A stretch of DNA of 34,574 nt from Polyangiaceae bacterium (GTDB lineage: Bacteria; Myxococcota_A; Polyangia; Polyangiales; Polyangiaceae): NCBI GenBank assembly GCA_022842465.1, contig JALHPN010000084.1:1-34574 (forward strand), in the 5' to 3' direction. Under the pieces are notes generated by a model. That model saw nothing but the letters and a program-made list of their open reading frames with translations. It ran no database searches and was not told the DNA's origin. A program made the position numbers and the translations under genes. Of the stretch, positions 8,177 through 15,145 are shown piece by piece. Numbering within the stretch: position 1 is the stretch's first letter; each line of letters starts with the position of its first letter.

Positions 8177-9627
8177 GCGCTCGCGGCGCTGCGCGCGTCG
8201 TGGAGCAGCTCGAGGAGGTCGGCCCACCGCTCGAGCGAGGCCACGCTCAAGTAGTCCGCGCGAACCCGCTCGTAGGCCGCGTCGCCGAGGCGGACGCCGA
8301 GCTCGGGGTCAGAGAGGACGCGAGCGAGCAGAGCCGCGGTCTCGGCGCGGTCCGTCGGGTCGTGCACGAGCAGTCCGTCGACGCCGTCGCGGATCTGATC
8401 CTGGATGCCGCCCACGGCGCTCGCGAGGACCGGACGCCGCTTCCACATCGCCTCCGTGACGGTGAGCCCGAACCCCTCCCGGAGGCTCTTCTGGACGATG
8501 ACGGCGGCGTGGCGCTGGAGCGCGTTCACCATCGCGGCGTTCTCGTCCGCGTCATCCATCGGGAGCTCGACGAGGTGGACGCGACGGCGGACGGCGTCGG
8601 GGAGCGCCCTCCACGCCGCCTTGACCTCGGCGTGGACAGAAGGCCCCTCCGGATCGTCCGCCACGCCGCTGACGGACGGTCCGGCGAGGACGAGGTGCGT
8701 ATCGAGCGGGGCGTCGGCGGCGTCCCCGCGGACGAGGCGCGCGAAGCTCTCCAGCACGCCGACGTGGTCCTTCATCCGATCCCAGCGCGACACCTGGACG
8801 ACGAGCGGGACGTGCCAGAGCGGCGGCGTCCCTTCGCGGACGACGCGAGCTCGTCGCTCGACGCGTCCGGGCGTCCCGTCCTCACGGACGAAGACGGGGC
8901 CGACTTCGCTCATCGGCGCCGACACGAGCTCGCTGCGCACGAGCACGTCGCGGACGGCCTCCTCCGGCATGAGCTGGTTTTTCACGGAGAACGGATCGAT
9001 GTTCGGCGGGAGGACGACGAACCGCTTCCGCGGTAGCCACGCCGGGGCGTACGCGCCGCGCGAGAAGGCCGCGACCGGGACGTCTGCGAGGTAGGGGCGG
9101 AGGAACCCCCAGCCCGCGTCGACGTGCACGCCGCGGTCCTCGTGCCCGATGTGACAGCGCCAGACCACGCGTGCCCCCTTCGCGACGAGGAGCGGGACGA
9201 GCCCGGCGGTCTGCGGATCGTGACAGATGACGACATCCCCCGGGCGCACCAGCCGCTCGAGCTCGGTCATGTTGGCGCGTGTGACGCGGTCGTACGCGGC
9301 GGCCTCGTCCGGACCGAGCGCCGAGCCGTCGCCCGCCTCGTCATGGAGCGCGTTGTGGAGGCGCTTCGTGATGCGGAAGAAGTCAGGCTCGCCCTCCATG
9401 ACGACCCAGCGCACCTCGATCCCCAGCCCACGCGCGTAGCGGAGGAGCGATCGCAGCATCTCGGCGACGCCGCCGCCCACCGCGGTCGAGTTCACGTTCC
9501 ACACGACGCGGCCCCCGAGGAGCTTCGCGATCGACGCGGCCCGCCCGGTCACGCGCGCGACGCGCTCCCCACCGACGAGCTCGACGAAGGGAGCCAGCGT
9601 CCGGGCGCTCACGTCCACCTGGAACAT
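8164..9627 (-). CDS. treT: TreT-like trehalose synthase, GT4 glycosyltransferase
   Basis: A 487-aa glycosyltransferase of family GT4. The N-terminal half reads VVWNVNSTAVGGGVAEML, VRWVVMEGEPDFFRITKRLHN and VVICHDPQTAGLVPLL, which matches trehalose glycosyltransferring synthases (TreT); these make trehalose reversibly from NDP-glucose and glucose. The C-terminal Rossmann half has VVQVSRWDRMKDHVGVLESF, the KSLREGFGLTVTEAMWKRRPVLAS donor-binding loop with its acidic residues, and VGGIQDQIRDGVDGLLV. It is longer than archaeal TreT (about 410 aa) because of insertions and an acidic linker near DGTPGRVE. A role in trehalose synthesis for stress tolerance is inferred. No other trehalose gene is nearby. 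The stop codon lies inside the convergent Tim44-like gene. The CE2-type esterase lies 54 bases upstream on the same strand. Confidence 0.8.
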   Translation of the reverse strand: MFQVDVSARTLAPFVELVGGERVARVTGRAASIAKLLGGRVVWNVNSTAVGGGVAEMLRSLLRYARGLGIEVRWVVMEGEPDFFRITKRLHNALHDEAGDGSALGPDEAAAYDRVTRANMTELERLVRPGDVVICHDPQTAGLVPLLVAKGARVVWRCHIGHEDRGVHVDAGWGFLRPYLADVPVAAFSRGAYAPAWLPRKRFVVLPPNIDPFSVKNQLMPEEAVRDVLVRSELVSAPMSEVGPVFVREDGTPGRVERRARVVREGTPPLWHVPLVVQVSRWDRMKDHVGVLESFARLVRGDAADAPLDTHLVLAGPSVSGVADDPEGPSVHAEVKAAWRALPDAVRRRVHLVELPMDDADENAAMVNALQRHAAVIVQKSLREGFGLTVTEAMWKRRPVLASAVGGIQDQIRDGVDGLLVHDPTDRAETAALLARVLSDPELGVRLGDAAYERVRADYLSVASLERWADLLELLHDARSAASAQPA

Positions 9628-9681
9628 GCGGTCCCGAAGGTGCGAAACCCGTGCCTCGCGCCGGCTGGGCCGCGAGGAGCT

Positions 9682-10911
9682 CTACCAGCCGACCTTCTCC
9701 GCGACGACGTCCCCGATCTCGCGCGCGATGCGCTGATGGTACGCAGGCGCTCCATGGAAGCCGCACCCCGTCATCTCCTCCGGCGTCTCGACGCCGGGGA
9801 CGACGGCGTGGACGCGGAGGTCTCCCGCGTCGTTCCGCTCGCGAGCGACGCTGTTGACGACGTCGATGAACTTCGCGCGGGCGACATAGCCGGGCACCAC
9901 GAGGAAGATGTGCGCGTTCGGCGCGCGCGCGCGCAGCTGGTTCACGACGAAGTCCCGATAGACCGTCCGGAAGTCCGCGATGCCGTTGTCGACGGTGCCC
10001 TGGACGAGGACGATGACGTCGGGCACCCACGAGCCGAGGTCGAAGAGCGGCGGATCGTTCTGCCGGGCCGGATCGGGGTTCGCGCGCGGGTAGTAGTCGA
10101 TGAGCCCGTCGACGTCGGTGGCCCACTTGCCGCGGGTGAGCCCCTTCCCGGAGTAGACGGTCCCCTCGATCTCGGCGCCGAAGCGATCGGCGAGGACCTG
10201 AGGCCACGCCTTTCGGAAGTTCTGGAACCTGCCGGCGTGATCGATGCCCCCGGGGCAGCGGAGCTCCGGAGCGTTCAACATCTCGATGCCGTACCCGGTG
10301 CCGTACGAGTCCGCCATCGCCTCGATGTGACGCGTCGCGCGCGGCGGGGGCGCGCGCAAGCTCCCGCCGTGGAAGTCGAAGCCGAGGAACTGCGTCACCC
10401 CGGTCTGCATCTCCGTGCGCTTGTAGAGCTCCACCTCGTGCTCGCCGGGTGGCAAGTTCGACGCGAGCTCGTAGGTGTGCGGGAGGTCGTCCGCCACCAT
10501 CGGGAGCACGGACGTGACGACTCGATCGATCGCCACGTCCCAGAAGCTCGGCGCCGCGTCCATCCAGTCCCAGGCGAACTCCCGCAGCGTGACGGACACG
10601 GACGTACCGGAGAATCTCGCCACGATGCGAGAGCCTGGCCAGCTCGCCTTGGGGCCGGCAGGATCGGTCGTCTCGAAGCGGCCGATGAACTGCACCGCCG
10701 CATCGCCGCTCGGCGCAGGCTCCGTCGCCGTGGCGGCGGAGACGGCGGGCGGGGACGGCGGCGGCACCTCGGATACGGGGCCGGGGCCGACGGGCCCGGG
10801 CGCAGGTTCCTCCGCGAGGACGCCGCCCTCCGAGGGCGACGAGTCACACGCGATCGAAGGGGCGAGCGCGCAGGTGATGGCGAGGACGACACGGAGCGAT
10901 GTCGTGGTCAT
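9682..10911 (-). CDS. CE2-type SGNH esterase lipoprotein
   Basis: About 409 aa from the ATG at 10911; an in-frame ATG at 10923 is also possible. A signal peptide (MTTTSLRVVLAITCALAPSIAC) ends at a Cys in a weak lipobox, and a long Pro/Ala/Glu-rich linker follows. An N-terminal beta-sandwich segment (RIVARFSGTSVSVTLREF) precedes an SGNH-hydrolase domain, the two-domain layout of carbohydrate esterase family 2 (acetyl esterases acting on plant or wall polysaccharides). The nucleophile block reads MADSYGTGYG, with the catalytic Ser at about residue 202. The usual GDS is ADS here. The His block reads GCGFHGAPAYHQ, where many family members have an Asp before the His (GCDWH). It is probably a surface or periplasmic deacetylase. 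Divergent from the gene at 10965. Confidence 0.75.
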   Translation of the reverse strand: MTTTSLRVVLAITCALAPSIACDSSPSEGGVLAEEPAPGPVGPGPVSEVPPPSPPAVSAATATEPAPSGDAAVQFIGRFETTDPAGPKASWPGSRIVARFSGTSVSVTLREFAWDWMDAAPSFWDVAIDRVVTSVLPMVADDLPHTYELASNLPPGEHEVELYKRTEMQTGVTQFLGFDFHGGSLRAPPPRATRHIEAMADSYGTGYGIEMLNAPELRCPGGIDHAGRFQNFRKAWPQVLADRFGAEIEGTVYSGKGLTRGKWATDVDGLIDYYPRANPDPARQNDPPLFDLGSWVPDVIVLVQGTVDNGIADFRTVYRDFVVNQLRARAPNAHIFLVVPGYVARAKFIDVVNSVARERNDAGDLRVHAVVPGVETPEEMTGCGFHGAPAYHQRIAREIGDVVAEKVGW

Positions 10912-10923
10912 GCTCGCCGGCAT

Positions 10924-10936
10924 GCACGTTACGTGC
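10924..10936. promoter_or_regulatory. Perfect 6-1-6 palindrome in divergent intergenic region
   Basis: GCACGTTACGTGC is a perfect inverted repeat with 6-base arms and a single central base. It lies in the short gap between the divergent CE2-type esterase gene and the gene at 10965. Its symmetry and position fit an operator read by a dimeric repressor or activator. No regulator gene next to it was recognised, so the assignment is inference. Confidence 0.35.
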
Positions 10937-10964
10937 TGCGAGACGAGCCCGCGACCGCGCTAGG

Positions 10965-11771
10965 ATGACCGGGGTGTTCGTCGTCGCGCTCCTCGAGCTC
11001 CGGTCCAGCGTGGAGGCGGAGGCCCCCGTCCTCGCGGCAGAGCTCGGCGTCACGGCCTACGAGGCCGGTCTCCTCCTCCGGGCCGCGCCGCCCGTCCTCG
11101 TTCTGCGCACGGACGATCGGGCGCGCGCGATCGATCTGCTCGCGAAGACGCGGCGACGAGGTCACGACGTCGTGGCGTTCGATGCCGCGGCCGTCACGGC
11201 CTCCGACGCGATGATCACGCCGCGCGCGTTCTGCCTCGACGGCGACGACTTCGTCGCGCGGTCTGCGGCCGAGGCGCGGCTCCCGTTCGCGGACATCCTC
11301 GCCGTCGTGCGCGCCGTGCATCAGACCCGTACCGAGCGCACGACGACGACGAAGGAGAAGAAGACGAGCCTCGCCCGCGCCGCGCTCTCGGGCGGCCTCG
11401 TCTCCTCGAAGACGGTGGAGACGGAGACGACCAGGTCGACCGAGGCGCGCGAGCCGGTCGCCTACGTCTTCCGCGTCAGCGGCGAGCCGCCCTGGCTCCT
11501 CTCCGCGTCCCGGCTCCGGTACGAGGGGCTCGGCGCCCGTCTCGCGCCGACGCAGAACGAGAACTTCGAGGCGCTCCTCGCGCTCCTGCAGGAGCGCGCG
11601 CCCCGGGCGATCACCGACACGAGGCTCCTCGCGTTCCGGAGCACCTCCGAGACCCTCAGGACCGTGAGGTCGGGCGAGCAGCGCTCGACGTCGGCGAGCG
11701 CCGTCGACGTCCTCGCGCACGTCGTCGCGCTGGCGGCGAGCCGCCGCCGTCCGGGCGCCTCTTTGCCCTGA
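10965..11771 (+). CDS. Conserved-looking protein of unknown function
   Basis: A 268-aa soluble protein that I do not recognise. The ATG at 10965 follows TAGG directly. The N-terminal 110 residues look like a compact alpha/beta domain (FVVALLELRSS, VEAEAPVLAAELG, PVLVLRTDDRARAIDLLAKTRRRGHDVVAFD). This is followed by a charged Thr/Lys segment (ERTTTTKEKKTS) and a C-terminal domain with PVAYVFRVSGEPPWLLSASRLRYEGLG and PTQNENFEALLALLQERAP. There is no signal peptide or membrane segment. Codon usage is that of a real gene. The CE2-type esterase is divergent on one side and the alpha/beta hydrolase is convergent on the other, 9 bases away. Confidence 0.7.
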   Translation: MTGVFVVALLELRSSVEAEAPVLAAELGVTAYEAGLLLRAAPPVLVLRTDDRARAIDLLAKTRRRGHDVVAFDAAAVTASDAMITPRAFCLDGDDFVARSAAEARLPFADILAVVRAVHQTRTERTTTTKEKKTSLARAALSGGLVSSKTVETETTRSTEAREPVAYVFRVSGEPPWLLSASRLRYEGLGARLAPTQNENFEALLALLQERAPRAITDTRLLAFRSTSETLRTVRSGEQRSTSASAVDVLAHVVALAASRRRPGASLP

Positions 11772-11780
11772 GCGGCTCCG

Positions 11781-12542
11781 TCATCGAGGCCGGCTCGAGC
11801 GCGGCGTCAGCGCGTCGGCCAGGAAGCGGCCGGTGGTCGACCACATGTCGTGCCATACGTCCGGGCCCGGGAAGTGCGTGGTGTCCGGATATTCATGTTG
11901 CTCGAGCGGTCCTCCGCCGCGCTCCACGTAGAGCGGTCGCAGCTTGGCCGCGAGCGCGCGCGCCCCGGTGGGCGGAACGTTCTCGTCGAGCGCCCCGTTG
12001 AGGAGGAGGACGGGGCGCGGGAGGAACGTCTCGCAGCGCGCGAGCGGTGACTCGGCGAGCACCTCCGCGAGCTCCTCCGGCACGACACCCGAGCGCGGCG
12101 TCCAGTCGGGGGTCCCGAGGACGGACGCGATCGCCGCGAGGCGGGGCTCCACGGTGGCCGCCGCGAGCGCGATGAAGCCGCCGAACGAGACCCCGGCGAC
12201 GGCGACGGCCGGATGTCCTTCCCGGAGCAGGTGGTCGACGAGCAGCGGGACCTCGTCGCGCGCCTCGCGGACGAGGCGGAGCACCGTGGCGAAGCCCGGC
12301 ATCTCGAGCGCGTTCGGCATCGTCCGCACGACGTCGCTGTGCCGCCGGCCATGGTGCGGAGCGTCGACGAGGACCACGGTGAGCCCTACGCTCGCGAGCA
12401 GCTCGGCCTCGCGCGCGAGCGAGCCCATCGCGCTCCGGAGCCCGTGGAAGAGGAGCACGGCGGCGCCTACCCGCGGCGCGGCAGGAGAGGGCGCGTAGGT
12501 CCGGATCGGCACAGGGCCCACGGCGCCGTCGCGAGGAGGCAT
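11781..12542 (-). CDS. Alpha/beta hydrolase (esterase/dienelactone hydrolase-like)
   Basis: A 253-aa cytoplasmic alpha/beta-hydrolase. The oxyanion-side motif VLLFHGLRS is at about 30-36. The nucleophile elbow GVSFGG puts the catalytic Ser at 119. The acid is probably Asp186 in LNGALDENVPP, and the base His223 in DTTHFPGP. A PHHGRR segment after the second strand resembles the S9/YitV-type esterase branch, so a serine esterase acting on small substrates is the best call; the substrate is unknown. It begins at an ATG at 12542, divergent from the katG operon, and converges with the unknown gene that ends at 11771. Confidence 0.8.
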   Translation of the reverse strand: MPPRDGAVGPVPIRTYAPSPAAPRVGAAVLLFHGLRSAMGSLAREAELLASVGLTVVLVDAPHHGRRHSDVVRTMPNALEMPGFATVLRLVREARDEVPLLVDHLLREGHPAVAVAGVSFGGFIALAAATVEPRLAAIASVLGTPDWTPRSGVVPEELAEVLAESPLARCETFLPRPVLLLNGALDENVPPTGARALAAKLRPLYVERGGGPLEQHEYPDTTHFPGPDVWHDMWSTTGRFLADALTPRSSRPR

Positions 12543-12656
12543 GCGCGCCGAGCGTAGAGCACCCGCGGCGCTGCGCCAGCGTGGGCGAGCTGCTGCATAC
12601 GTAACGATTTCGAGGACATCGCTTGCTTCTGCGGCGGGAAGCGCCTACTCGTCAGT

Positions 12657-12688
12657 TACGAATCATTCCTAACTGAGAATCATGATCC
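12657..12688. promoter_or_regulatory. Two Fur/PerR-like 7-1-7 boxes upstream of katG
   Basis: A patch much more AT-rich than its surroundings holds two 15-base elements. Box 1 (12657-12671) is TACGAATCATTCCTA, an inverted repeat matching itself at 6 of 7 arm positions around a central C. Box 2 (12674-12688) is TGAGAATCATGATCC, which matches the classical Fur 7-1-7 consensus (TGATAAT-N-ATTATCA) at 11 of 14 positions. Both contain GAATCAT, and the two copies start 17 bases apart. An overlapping perfect inverted repeat TCAGTTA/TAACTGA spans 12652-12676. Fur-family repressors (Fur, PerR) commonly control catalase genes, which makes regulation of the exported KatG by iron or peroxide plausible. 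Not demonstrated here. Confidence 0.5.
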
Positions 12689-12752
12689 ATGGCGTCCGGG
12701 TGCGGTGCGGGCTGGATCAGGACTTCGACGGCGAGGATCCGAGGAGAGAGTC

Positions 12753-15086
12753 ATGACGATGGCATCGAGCGGAAGCGTGAAGAAGGCGATGATCATGGCG
12801 GCAGCCGCGTGTGCGGTCACGGGCTGCGCGGGCGCCGTCGCGGGCCCGCCGCAGAGCCCTCTGGTCGCGGGCCCCGGCCCTGCGACCGCCGGCGTTCATC
12901 CGAAGACGGAAGGCAAGGAGGAGGCGAGCAAGGACGTCGCCCGCGGGCCGATCTCGAACCAGTTCTGGTGGCCCGAGCGGCTCGATCTCTCCCCGCTCCG
13001 GCAGCATGCGGCGGAGTCCGACCCGATGGGGAAGGACTTCAAGTACGCCGAGGCCTTCAAGAAGGTCGATCTGAAGGCGGTGAAGAAGGATCTCGCGCAG
13101 GTGCTCAAGACCTCACAGCCGTGGTGGCCCGCGGACTACGGGAGCTACGGCCCGTTCTTCATCCGCATGGCGTGGCACAGCGCCGGCACGTATCGCGTGT
13201 CGGACGGCCGCGGTGGCGCCGGTGGCGGTCAGCAGCGCTTCGAGCCGCTGAACAGCTGGCCCGACAACGCGAACCTCGACAAGGCGCGTCGCCTGCTCTG
13301 GCCGGTGAAGCAGAAGTACGGAAAGAGCATCTCCTGGGCGGACCTCATGGTCCTCGCCGGGAACGTCTCGCTCGAGTCGATGGGCTTTCAGACCTACGGC
13401 TTCGCCGGTGGCCGCCGCGATCAGTGGGAAGCCGACATGGTCTACTGGGGACCCGAGAAGAAGTTCCTCGCGAACGAGCGCCACGGCGCGGACGGGAAGC
13501 TCGCCGCGCCGCTCGGCGCCGTCCAGATGGGCCTCATCTACGTCAACCCGGAGGGCCCGAACGGCAAGCCCGATCCGGCGTCTGCCGCGAACGACATTCG
13601 CCACGCGTTCGGCCAGATGGCCATGAACGACGAGGAGACCGTGGCGCTCATCGCGGGCGGGCACAGCTTCGGCAAAGCCCACGGCGCGGGCGACGCGGCC
13701 AAGTGCATCGGCGCCGCGCCGGCAGGGGCCTCCCTCGAGCAGCAGGGGTTCGGCTGGCACAACACGTGTGGGACGGGGAGCGGGAAGGACACGATCACGA
13801 GCGGCCTCGAGGGCGCGTGGACGTCGACCCCGGTTCGCTTCTCCCTCGACTACCTCTCGAACCTCTTCAAGTTCGAGTGGGTGCAGACGAAGAGCCCCGC
13901 CGGGGCCACGCAGTGGATCCCGAAGGACGGCAAGGGGGCCGGCACCGTCCCCGACGCGCACGACACCAAGAAGAGCCACGCGCCGATCATGTTCACCACC
14001 GACCTCGCGCTGAAGGCGGACCCCGCCTACCAGAAGGTGTCGAAGCGCTTCCTCGACAACCCGAAGGAGTTCGAGACGGCGTTCGCCAAGGCCTGGTTCA
14101 AGCTCACGCACCGCGACATGGGGCCGAAGGCTCGCTACCTCGGGGCCGAGGTCCCGGCGGAGTCGCTCCCGTGGCAGGACCCCATCCCGGCGGTGAGCCA
14201 CAAGCTCGTGTCCGACGCCGACGTGAAGGATCTCAAGAAGAAGATCCTCGCCGCGGGGCTCACCCCCGGTGAGCTCGTGCGGACGGCGTGGGCCTCGGCC
14301 GCGTCGTTCCGCGGGACGGACAAGCGGGGCGGCGCCAACGGCGCGCGCGTCCGGCTCGCACCGCAGAAAGACTGGGCGGTGAACAACCCCGAGGAGCTCG
14401 CCAAGGTCCTTCCGCGTCTCGAGGAGATCCAGAAGACGTTCAACAAGCGCGCGGACGGGGTCAAGATCTCGATCGCCGACCTTATCGTCCTCGGGGGCTC
14501 CGCCGGCGTCGAGCAGGCGGCCAAGGCCGCAGGGGTCGACGTCGTCGTCCCCTTCACGCCCGGGCGCACGGATGCGTCGCAGGAGCAGACGGACGTAGCG
14601 TCGTTCGCCGTGCTCGAGCCGAAGGCCGACGGCCTCCGCAACTACTACGGCAAGGGCAACCGCCTCTCGCCGACGGAGATGCTCGTCGAGCGCGCCAACC
14701 TCCTCACGCTCAGCGTCCCGGAGATGACCGCGCTCGTCGGCGGCATGCGTGTTCTCGAGGCGAACACGGGGAAGACGAAGGACGGCGTCTTCACGAATCG
14801 TCCGGGCGCGCTGACGAACGATTTCTTCGTCAACCTGCTCGACATGTCCACGAAGTGGCAGAAGGCGGCGGCCGGCGAGGGACTCTACGAGGGCGTCGAC
14901 CGCGCGACGGGGAAGCCGAAGTGGACCGCGACGCCGGTCGACCTGATCTTCGGCTCGCACTCCGAGCTCCGCGCCGTCGCGGAGGTCTACGCCGCGGAGG
15001 ACGGCAAGCAGAAGCTCACGCAGGACTTCGTCAAGGCGTGGACGAAGGTGATGATGCTCGACCGCTTCGACGTCGGCGCCATGTGA
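12753..15086 (+). CDS. katG: Catalase-peroxidase KatG with lipoprotein-type signal peptide
   Basis: A 777-aa bifunctional haem catalase-peroxidase that removes hydrogen peroxide. The start at 12753 is fixed by GAGGAGAG at 12741-12748. Active-site residues are complete: distal Arg138, Trp141 and His142 (RMAWHSAGTYR); Tyr263 (LIYVNPEGPNG) and Met289 (QMAMNDEE), which with Trp141 form the Met-Tyr-Trp adduct; and proximal His304 (AGGHSFGKAHG). The C-terminal duplicated domain is present. Unusually, it begins with a signal peptide (KKAMIMAAAACAVTGC) with lipobox VTGC at Cys25, then a Pro-rich linker before the first conserved motif (NQFWWPERLDL). Most KatG proteins are cytoplasmic; this one is predicted to be exported and probably lipid-anchored. 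Fur-like boxes lie upstream. The ubiD-like gene starts 59 bases downstream. Confidence 0.93.
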   Translation: MTMASSGSVKKAMIMAAAACAVTGCAGAVAGPPQSPLVAGPGPATAGVHPKTEGKEEASKDVARGPISNQFWWPERLDLSPLRQHAAESDPMGKDFKYAEAFKKVDLKAVKKDLAQVLKTSQPWWPADYGSYGPFFIRMAWHSAGTYRVSDGRGGAGGGQQRFEPLNSWPDNANLDKARRLLWPVKQKYGKSISWADLMVLAGNVSLESMGFQTYGFAGGRRDQWEADMVYWGPEKKFLANERHGADGKLAAPLGAVQMGLIYVNPEGPNGKPDPASAANDIRHAFGQMAMNDEETVALIAGGHSFGKAHGAGDAAKCIGAAPAGASLEQQGFGWHNTCGTGSGKDTITSGLEGAWTSTPVRFSLDYLSNLFKFEWVQTKSPAGATQWIPKDGKGAGTVPDAHDTKKSHAPIMFTTDLALKADPAYQKVSKRFLDNPKEFETAFAKAWFKLTHRDMGPKARYLGAEVPAESLPWQDPIPAVSHKLVSDADVKDLKKKILAAGLTPGELVRTAWASAASFRGTDKRGGANGARVRLAPQKDWAVNNPEELAKVLPRLEEIQKTFNKRADGVKISIADLIVLGGSAGVEQAAKAAGVDVVVPFTPGRTDASQEQTDVASFAVLEPKADGLRNYYGKGNRLSPTEMLVERANLLTLSVPEMTALVGGMRVLEANTGKTKDGVFTNRPGALTNDFFVNLLDMSTKWQKAAAGEGLYEGVDRATGKPKWTATPVDLIFGSHSELRAVAEVYAAEDGKQKLTQDFVKAWTKVMMLDRFDVGAM

Positions 15087-15145
15087 GGGCAGAGGGGCGA
15101 TTGTCCATTTCTTCCCCGACGAGATGACCCCAAGGTGCTGACGGC

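Noticed and set aside
6260..8227. A 655-codon minus-strand open frame opposite the Tim44-like gene
   Set aside because: Same reason: it is a shadow of a plus-strand gene with recognisable zinc ribbons, and its own translation is low-complexity Arg/Glu/Ala.
9655..9676. CTCGCG/CGCGAG hairpin between the CE2-type esterase and TreT-like genes as a terminator
   Set aside because: It has only 6 base pairs with a 10-base loop and no T-run, which is expected by chance in such GC-rich sequence.
8164..12542. A trehalose operon around the TreT-like gene
   Set aside because: Neighbours are an esterase lipoprotein, an unknown protein and an alpha/beta hydrolase; no trehalase, transporter or TreY/TreZ is present.
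13113..14960. Long minus-strand open frame opposite katG
   Set aside because: KatG motifs on the plus strand are complete; the antisense translation has no motif.
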